This document shows positions 59,527 to 64,000 of a DNA stretch of 64,000 nucleotides, one piece after another. Each line of letters opens with the position of its first letter. Positions within the stretch are counted from its first letter, which is position 1. Source of the DNA: Saccharothrix syringae (GTDB taxonomy: Bacteria; Actinomycetota; Actinomycetes; Mycobacteriales; Pseudonocardiaceae); the NCBI RefSeq assembly GCF_009498035.1, contig NZ_CP034550.1:9672001-9736000 (forward strand), read 5' to 3'. The position numbers were made by a program, and so were the translations under genes. The notes under the pieces were generated by a model that was given only the letters and a program-made list of their open reading frames with translations, was not told where the DNA came from and did no database searches.

Positions 59527-59593
59527 CAGCCCTGTCCTGGTGGTCGTGCTTCTGTGAGAGGAAACCGACCCTATCCGGGCAGGGCTGTTGCGC
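59521..59593 (-). promoter_or_regulatory. foldback hairpin and internal promoter of the transposase
   Basis: GCGCAACAGCCCTG (59521-59534) and CAGGGCTGTTGCGC (59580-59593) are perfect 14-bp complements. Between them the minus strand carries TAGGGT (59573-59568), a -10. Transcripts from it lack the outer arm, whereas those entering from outside carry both arms and bury the TTG start. Confidence 0.65.
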
Positions 59594-59648
59594 TGTCAGC
59601 CCAGGCATCACCACCGGCCACCCCAGCCAGCAGTTCTGAATAACGCTC

Positions 59649-59700
59649 CTCCACTCAGACACCGCGTGTCGTCCAGTCCGACACCGTGTGTCCTCCAGTC
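59649..59700. repeat. modular repeat, right part (interrupted by IS)
   Basis: Continues the module cut at 58700 (CTCCACTCAGACACC) and adds GCGTGTCGTCCAGTCCGACACC-type and GTGTGTCCTCCAGTCAC modules, ending at the stop of the hydrolase gene. Confidence 0.75.
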
Positions 59701-60409
59701 ACACCCCGACCCGGCGCCGCCACCCCAGCACCGCCGAGGCGAACGCCTCCGGCGCCTCCAACGGCGTCAGGTGCCCGACCCCGGCCAACTCGACGTACTC
59801 ACCCCGCCGCAGCACCCCGGCCAGTTCCCGCGCCAACGGCGGCGGTGTGAGCGCGTCGTGCTCCCCCACCAGCACCAACGCCGGGACGTCGGCCGCCGCC
59901 AGCACGTCCGTCGAGTCCGGCCGCACCGCCATCGCCCGCTGCGCCCACGCCACCTCCGCCGGGTCCTGCCCCAGCACCAGCTCCCGCGCCCGCCCGAAGA
60001 CCGCCGCGTCCGGCGCCGGCCCGAGCAGCCCCGCCAGCACCGCGTCCGGCACCCACCCGACCCCCTCCGCCGCCACCCGCGCGGCCATCCCCAGGCGGTT
60101 CGCCCGCGCCTCGTCGGTGTCGGCCCCGGCCCGCGTGTCGGCCAGCACGAGCCCGGCCACCCGCTCCGGCGCGCGCCGCAGCACCGCCATCGCCACGTAG
60201 CCGCCCATCGAGCACCCGCCGAGCACCGCCCGCTCGATCCCGCGCTCGTCCAACATCGCCACCACGTCGTCCGCGATGACCACCAGATCGGGTGAACGAT
60301 CCCCGCCGCGCTGGTCGAAGGTGATCGGTTTCAGCAGGTCACGGACCCCGTCCCACATCCGCGAGTCGAACGGGAAGGCGTGCAGCAGCACCAGGGGCAA
60401 GGAAGTCAC
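59699..60409 (-). CDS. alpha/beta hydrolase
   Basis: A 236-aa hydrolase: LLHAFPFDSRMWD (oxyanion HAFP), GCSMGGYVAMAV (nucleophile Ser), LVGEHDALTPP (Asp) and ELAGVGHLTPLEAP (His). It resembles 3-oxoadipate enol-lactonase/esterase-type enzymes; the substrate is open. The GTG at 60409 is chosen because the longer frame from 60448 would collide head-on with the GNAT start. Confidence 0.85.
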   Translation of the reverse strand: MTSLPLVLLHAFPFDSRMWDGVRDLLKPITFDQRGGDRSPDLVVIADDVVAMLDERGIERAVLGGCSMGGYVAMAVLRRAPERVAGLVLADTRAGADTDEARANRLGMAARVAAEGVGWVPDAVLAGLLGPAPDAAVFGRARELVLGQDPAEVAWAQRAMAVRPDSTDVLAAADVPALVLVGEHDALTPPPLARELAGVLRRGEYVELAGVGHLTPLEAPEAFASAVLGWRRRVGV

Positions 60410-60433
60410 CCCTGAATTGTCGGGCCCCCTCGT

Positions 60434-60439
60434 TACCGT
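60434..60439 (+). promoter_or_regulatory. -10 element of the GNAT gene (leaderless type)
   Basis: TACCGT ends seven bases before the ATG at 60447. Confidence 0.4.
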
Positions 60440-60446
60440 CGCGACC

Positions 60447-60977
60447 ATGACCTCCGACCCGGATCAGATCCGCACCGACCGCCTCCTGCTGCGGCGCGTC
60501 GGCCCGGGTGACGTGCGCGCGGCGATCGCCGTGCTGTCCGATCCGGGGACGAACCGCTTCAGCCCGGCCGGTCCGCCGTCCGCGGAGGAGGCGGCGAAGG
60601 CGCTGGTGGCGTGGCAGGCCCACTGGGCCCGTGACGGCATCGGCTACTGGGCGGTGGAACTGCCGGAGACCGGGGAGGTCATCGGCTTCGGCGGCCTGCG
60701 CCACCACGAGCTGGACGGGGAACCGGTGCTCAACCTGTCCTACCGGTTCCGCCCCCGGCACTGGGGCCGCGGCTACGCACCGGAGATGGCACGCGCGGCC
60801 GTCGACTGGGCGAGCCGGTCCCGGCCGGGGCGCCCGGTCGTGATCACGACCGTCCCCGACAACGCGCCCTCCCAGCGCGTCGCGGAGAAGCTGGGCTTCG
60901 CGCACGTGGGCGACAGCAGGACGGTCGAGGGCCGGGTGCTGGTCTGGCGGCGTCAGGAGGTGGCGATGACCACTTGA
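60447..60977 (+). CDS. GNAT-family N-acetyltransferase (RimJ-like)
   Basis: A 176-aa protein. IRTDRLLLRRVGPGDVRAA opens the fold, and the acetyl-CoA loop is seen in SYRFRPRHWGRGYAPEMARAAVDWA, with VVITTVPDNAPSQRVAEKLGFAHVG as the typical C-terminal half. The acceptor could be a protein N-terminus or a small amine. Its last 25 bp overlap the convergent hydrolase. Confidence 0.88.
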   Translation: MTSDPDQIRTDRLLLRRVGPGDVRAAIAVLSDPGTNRFSPAGPPSAEEAAKALVAWQAHWARDGIGYWAVELPETGEVIGFGGLRHHELDGEPVLNLSYRFRPRHWGRGYAPEMARAAVDWASRSRPGRPVVITTVPDNAPSQRVAEKLGFAHVGDSRTVEGRVLVWRRQEVAMTT

Positions 60978-61711
60978 CGCTGCTCGTGCGGTCCGGACCA
61001 GGTGCGCGGCAACGGCGTGGGCACCTCGGGCACGACCGCGGACGCGATCGCGTCGAGCACCTCCTCGGCCTGCCCGACCATGAGGTGCTTGGCCCCGGGG
61101 AAGTCGATCACGTCCGCGGTCGGGACGTCCGCGCCGAACCGCCGCCTGGCCTGGGCCGGTGGCAGGTAGGTGTCGAACTCGGGCACCAGGCACACCACCG
61201 GCTTGCCGGAACGCGCCCAGGCACGCAGGTGATCACCGGTGCTCCACCGCAACGGAGGGGAGATCAGCACGGCACCGCGGACAACGGGGGCACACCCGTA
61301 CATCAGCGCGAGGTCGGTCCCGAACGACCAGCCGACGAGCCACACCGAGGGCAGCCCGCGCTCGACCGCGAACGCCAGGGCGGCGGCCACGTCCAGCCGC
61401 TCACCGACGGCGTGGTCGAACGCCCCCTCGCTGCGCCCGGCCTCACTGGCGGTACCGCGCGTGTTGAACCGCAACACCGCGAGGTCCGCCAGCGCGGGCA
61501 ACCGCCACGCCGCCTTGCGGTAGAGGTGGGAGTCCATCATGCCGCCGTGCGTGGGCAGGGGGTGCAGCAGCACCACGGTGGCCCGCGGCGCCCGGCCCAG
61601 CGGCAACGACAGCTCGCCGACCAACGCGAGCCCGTCGTCGGTCCGCAACGTCACCGCCTCCCGGCGCGCCGGGAGCACGGTGTTGGCCTTGATCGGAACC
61701 TCCTCGCCCAC
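60953..61711 (-). CDS. alpha/beta hydrolase (dienelactone hydrolase-like fold)
   Basis: A 252-aa protein: VVLLHPLPTHGGMMDS (oxyanion), FNTRGTASEAG, VGWSFGTDLALMYG (nucleophile Ser), VPEFDTYLPPAQA (Asp) and GAKHLMVGQ (His). It follows the pattern of actinobacterial YdaF/CocE-like small hydrolases acting on unknown esters. The GTG at 61711 was chosen with AGGA upstream; the open frame extends 65 codons further without similarity. Confidence 0.82.
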   Translation of the reverse strand: MGEEVPIKANTVLPARREAVTLRTDDGLALVGELSLPLGRAPRATVVLLHPLPTHGGMMDSHLYRKAAWRLPALADLAVLRFNTRGTASEAGRSEGAFDHAVGERLDVAAALAFAVERGLPSVWLVGWSFGTDLALMYGCAPVVRGAVLISPPLRWSTGDHLRAWARSGKPVVCLVPEFDTYLPPAQARRRFGADVPTADVIDFPGAKHLMVGQAEEVLDAIASAVVPEVPTPLPRTWSGPHEQRQVVIATS

Positions 61712-61879
61712 ACCACCGATCCTGCCACCCGCCAGGAGGCGCCACGCCGTCGGCGCGGCAGGCGAGGCAGGCACGGTGGCCCCCACACCACTACGGCGCA
61801 CAGCGGCCGTGGTGGGGCCCTGGAGAGCCGCGCGGGCACCCGCCCACAACGGTCTCCTGGATGGCAACGGCAGGCGTGA

Positions 61880-62106
61880 CCACAGCTCACCGGCTGATCC
61901 AGCCACCGGCCGCTCTGGCCACCGGCCACCGGCCGCCTCGGGGCGTCAGCCGCAGCAGGCTGCGTCGGAGCCAGGCCGATGACGTCCGGCTCGTGGCCAC
62001 CAGCGGCGACGGCCGGCGGCCGTCACCGACGGCGATCACGGCCACCGCCACCAGCGGCCGTCACCAGTGCCCAGCGGCCGTCACCGGTGCCCATCGCCCG
62101 TGGCCG
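61880..62106. repeat. degenerate GGCCACCGGCC / GCGGCCGTCACC repeats
   Basis: Short imperfect repeats, first of the GGCCACCGGCC type (about 61905-61935), then of CAGCGGCCGTCACC (four imperfect copies, about 62005-62115). They fill the gap between two minus-strand genes. No coding or RNA signal was seen in 61712-62106. Confidence 0.5.
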
Positions 62107-62400
62107 TCACCAGCGGCGGGAGCTGGGACCTCTTCGGTTCCGCGCGGTCCAGCAGCCCTGGTGCCAGTGGCGGCGGTCCTCGACCGAGCCGTAGTCGGCG
62201 GCGGGCCAGGCGACGACGTGCGGGGTGCCGGGACGGATCTCGTGGTCGCAGCCCGGGCAGCGGTAGGTCTTGGTGGTGGCCGTGCCGGAGACCGAGCGAA
62301 CCAGCCACTCGCCGTCCGGACCGCTCTCGGCCCGCGCCCACCCGTGGCCGCCGAGGGGTGGCGGTTCTTCGCGGCGGTCTGGGCGGTTCCGGCGTGGCAC
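62107..62400 (-). CDS. conserved small actinobacterial protein with Cys-x2-Cys/His motif
   Basis: A 97-aa protein. A basic N-terminus VPRRNRPDRREEP is followed by WLVRSVSGTATTKTYRCPGCDHEIRPGTPHVVAW and RRHWHQGCW. The CPGC...H...HxxC pattern looks like a zinc-binding fold. It belongs to a family often labelled 'ATP/GTP-binding', but no nucleotide motif is visible. GTG 62400 is the likely start. It diverges from the membrane protein gene. Confidence 0.7.
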   Translation of the reverse strand: MPRRNRPDRREEPPPLGGHGWARAESGPDGEWLVRSVSGTATTKTYRCPGCDHEIRPGTPHVVAWPAADYGSVEDRRHWHQGCWTARNRRGPSSRRW

Positions 62401-62439
62401 GAGTGACCAGGGTATCCGGGCTCGCGCTCCGTGATCGCC

Positions 62440-62445
62440 TACGGT
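62440..62445 (+). promoter_or_regulatory. -10 element of the membrane protein/fmdB pair (leaderless type)
   Basis: TACGGT ends seven bases before the GTG at 62453. Confidence 0.45.
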
Positions 62446-62452
62446 CCATTGG

Positions 62453-62869
62453 GTGAGCAAGTGGCAACGGGGCATATTGACCGTACTGCTGGTGCTGGAG
62501 GTACTGATCACGATCTTGCCGGCGGTGCGCGGGCTGCTGTTCGAAGCCCCCGCGCGCAGCGTTCCGGCCGCCGCGCGGAACGAGGTCGTTCTTCGGGAAA
62601 CCGATGTGCCGGTCGGCCAGCCACGCGGGGTCCGCCAGGGCGTGCTGCTGGCAACCACGGCGTTGATGCTGGTCACGGCCCTGTCAGCACTGGTGCTGAT
62701 CTGGTCGCGCCCCGACGCGCGAACGTGGGTGGTGACCTTCACCGGCACCCACGCCGCCGCCGCGGGCCTCGGTTGGGTGCACAGCCTGCCCCTGTTGACG
62801 TTGCTCGCGACCGTGACGGCGGTGGCGGTGCCTCTGGTGGCGCTGGCGCCCGGGCGACGGGGACAATGA
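62453..62869 (+). CDS. small membrane protein
   Basis: A 138-aa protein with an N-terminal helix (GILTVLLVLEVLITILPAV) and two or three later hydrophobic stretches (LLATTALMLVTALSALVLIW, LLTLLATVTAVAVPLVAL). No family was recognised. Its stop overlaps an ATG of the fmdB frame (ATGA), so the two are co-transcribed. Confidence 0.7.
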   Translation: MSKWQRGILTVLLVLEVLITILPAVRGLLFEAPARSVPAAARNEVVLRETDVPVGQPRGVRQGVLLATTALMLVTALSALVLIWSRPDARTWVVTFTGTHAAAAGLGWVHSLPLLTLLATVTAVAVPLVALAPGRRGQ

Positions 62870-62874
62870 GCGCC

Positions 62875-63084
62875 GTGCCCACATACGAGTTCCGCTGCAA
62901 GGCGTGCGGTTCGACCTTCGACGTGAAGCGGTCGATGGACGAGGCGTCCGCACCCGCCCCCTGTCCGAACGGCCACGACGACACCGTCAAGCTGCTGACC
63001 ATGGCCGGCCTCGGCGGCAAGGCCAACGCGCCCGCAGGCGGTGCGGCCGGCGGCGGCTGCTGCGGTGGCGGCTGCTGCGGCTGA
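62875..63084 (+). CDS. FmdB-family zinc ribbon protein
   Basis: A 69-aa protein: [20 protein letters not shown], then CPNGHDD, the CxxC...CxxxH zinc ribbon of the FmdB/CxxC_CXXC_SSSS family. It ends with a glycine-cysteine tail (GGGCCGGGCCG), usual in actinobacterial members. The GTG at 62875 gives the normal PTYEF start; ATG 62866, overlapping the previous stop, would add three residues. Confidence 0.85.
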   Translation: MPTYEFRCKACGSTFDVKRSMDEASAPAPCPNGHDDTVKLLTMAGLGGKANAPAGGAAGGGCCGGGCCG

Positions 63085-63099
63085 GCGAGCCCTCAACCC

Positions 63100-63300
63100 C
63101 GCCCAACTCTGGCCCAGCCCGCCCAACCCGGCCCAGCCAGCCCAACTCAGCCCGACCCGGCCCAGCCAGCCCAACCCGGCCCAACCCGCTCAACCAGCCC
63201 AACCCGCTCAACCAGCCCAACCCGCTCAACCGGCCCAGCCAGCCCAACCGGCCGAGCCCGCTCAACCAGCCGAGCCCGTTCAGCCCGCCCAGCCCTGGCC
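63100..63300. repeat. CCCAACCCGCTCAACCAG-type minisatellite
   Basis: A run of 9- and 18-bp units (CCCAACCCGCTCAACCAG three times in a row near 63180-63230, plus CCCAGCCAG and CCGAGCCCG variants) just after fmdB. Read on the plus strand it would give PAQPAQ repeats, but no start or domain supports a gene. The stretch 63301-63534 holds nothing recognisable. Confidence 0.65.
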
Positions 63301-63534
63301 TCGGATAGCTACGGCTCGGCCGGCGGCCAGGTTATCCATGTCTGCTGACGGGTTGGGCTGACCGACCGGGGGGCCGGGCGAGCGGCTGAGGCTGAAAGCC
63401 GGCCGAACCCGGCCAAGCCGAAGACCGGGCAGTTCAGCCGCAACCGGCCTGACGCGCCGAGCCACGCCGAAGCCGGACAAAGCAGCCGAAACCGCCGCCG
63501 CACCCCGAAACCGGCCGCCGCCCGCCCAACCCGA

Positions 63535-64000
63535 TCAGCCCGTCGGCTCCTTGGACAGCAGCACCTCGGCGACCTTCTTCCCCTGCTCGCAAATGGCCCC
63601 GAACCGCGCCGACCCGTCGATCACGATGATCCCGACGCCACCACCGGCGTAGTCCATCACCAGCACGCACGAGGGCTGCACCGACGTGTCCGTGGTCCGG
63701 TCGAAGTAGGTCACCTTGCGGTCCCCGACCTGGTACTCGCCGTTGCTCTCCTCGAGGCTGATCGACCGCCCCTCGCGGAACCGCAGCGTCACGCCCACGT
63801 CCAGGTTCCCGACCGAGGTCTGCCACTTGCACGACTGGTCGAAGTCGTCGTCGTAGCCCGTCTCGGTCGGCTTGGCCTTCTTGTCCGGCACCTCGTAGGG
63901 CAGGTCACCCCACCCCACCAGCTCGCAGATGTCACCGACCGCGCCCGCGTCCGGGTCACCCGGCTCCGAGGGCTCCGACGACCCGGTGGACGGCGCCTGC
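63535..64000 (-). CDS. DUF3558-like lipoprotein (5' end outside window)
   Basis: The frame is open to the window edge, so the signal peptide is missing. About 154 residues are visible: an S/E/P/G-rich linker (APSTGSSEPSEPGDPDAG), then VGDICELVGWGDLPYEV and a paired cysteine in SCKWQ, with TDTSVQPSCVLVMDYAGG later. This is the layout of actinobacterial DUF3558 exported lipoproteins. The role is unknown. Confidence 0.7.
   Translation of the reverse strand, partial: QAPSTGSSEPSEPGDPDAGAVGDICELVGWGDLPYEVPDKKAKPTETGYDDDFDQSCKWQTSVGNLDVGVTLRFREGRSISLEESNGEYQVGDRKVTYFDRTTDTSVQPSCVLVMDYAGGGVGIIVIDGSARFGAICEQGKKVAEVLLSKEPTG

Larger units (their letters stand above)
58701..59648. mobile_element. IS5-type insertion sequence, 948 bp
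   Basis: Perfect 15-bp terminal inverted repeats, GAGCGTTATTCAGAA (58701-58715) and its complement (59634-59648), bound a single DDE transposase gene. CTC at 58698-58700 and 59649-59651 is the target duplication. Removing the element and one CTC restores a repeat module like that at 10101. The element looks intact and possibly active. Confidence 0.92.

Noticed and set aside
58701..59648. CRISPR array or attachment sites near the repeats
   Set aside because: Repeats are not regularly spaced with unique spacers, and the element has IS-type ends without an integrase.

Overview
The window is very GC-rich (about 72%). Genes are tightly packed, with GTG starts and many ATGA/GTGA stop-start overlaps. 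It carries a complete GlgE maltosyltransferase pathway, a crotonyl-CoA carboxylase/reductase and SCO6745- and DUF3817-type actinobacterial families. This points to a chromosome of a filamentous actinomycete, most likely Pseudonocardiales (Saccharothrix/Actinosynnema/Lentzea-like). That genus-level placement is inference.

Layout. 1-2.8 kb: the 3' part of a membrane NACHT NTPase. 2.8-6.6 kb (minus strand): a THUMP-like methyltransferase, a class I methyltransferase, an enoyl-CoA hydratase and an ABC ATPase. 6.7-8.8 kb: glgX. 8.9-10.1 kb: a cysteine-containing leader peptide with a hairpin, then cysteine dioxygenase and a rhodanese. 10.1-10.3 kb: a 240-bp modular palindrome. 10.4-11.5 kb: a membrane/TPR protein. 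11.6-22.3 kb: glgP, divergent from the operon glgE-treS-mak-glgB. 22.3-27.3 kb: a decayed gene, a snapalysin-like protease, two tandem lipoprotein metallopeptidases and an ISAs1 transposase remnant. 27.3-33.5 kb: a thioredoxin-like/TPR protein, an SCO6745 protein, a thiamine-binding protein, a MarR regulator, a phosphotransferase, a DUF3817 protein and an ABC-2 exporter pair. 33.6-43.95 kb: a mannoside-use locus with two GH92 alpha-mannosidases facing a LacI-manA-ABC operon. 44-47.1 kb: a small accessory stretch with a lower-GC membrane protein carrying a RHIM/BASS-like motif, a NUDIX hydrolase, an XRE/TPR regulator and a decayed gene. 47.1-52.6 kb: a TPR protein, a secreted S33 peptidase and a DosR/DosS-like two-component pair beside a flavin split-barrel protein. 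52.9-57.2 kb: meaB, a thiolase, methylmalonyl-CoA epimerase and ccr. 57.3-58.6 kb: a DivIVA-like coiled-coil protein. 58.7-59.65 kb: an IS5-type insertion sequence sitting inside another copy of the modular repeat. 59.7-64 kb: two alpha/beta hydrolases, a GNAT, small conserved proteins, FmdB and the end of a lipoprotein.

How the genes work together. TreS and Mak make maltose-1-phosphate, GlgE polymerises it, GlgB branches the product, and GlgP and GlgX degrade it. GH92 enzymes release mannose, an FrcBCA-like ABC system may import it, and ManA routes mannose-6-phosphate to fructose-6-phosphate. Thiolase, Ccr, epimerase and MeaB fit acetyl-CoA assimilation and extender-unit supply through the ethylmalonyl/methylmalonyl-CoA branch.

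The least routine signals are the modular palindromic repeat family and its IS-interrupted copy, a foldback hairpin over the IS transposase start, the cysteine-codon leader before cysteine dioxygenase, an 18-bp operator-like palindrome at 29184-29201, and a shared operator/promoter motif at three acyl-CoA genes.
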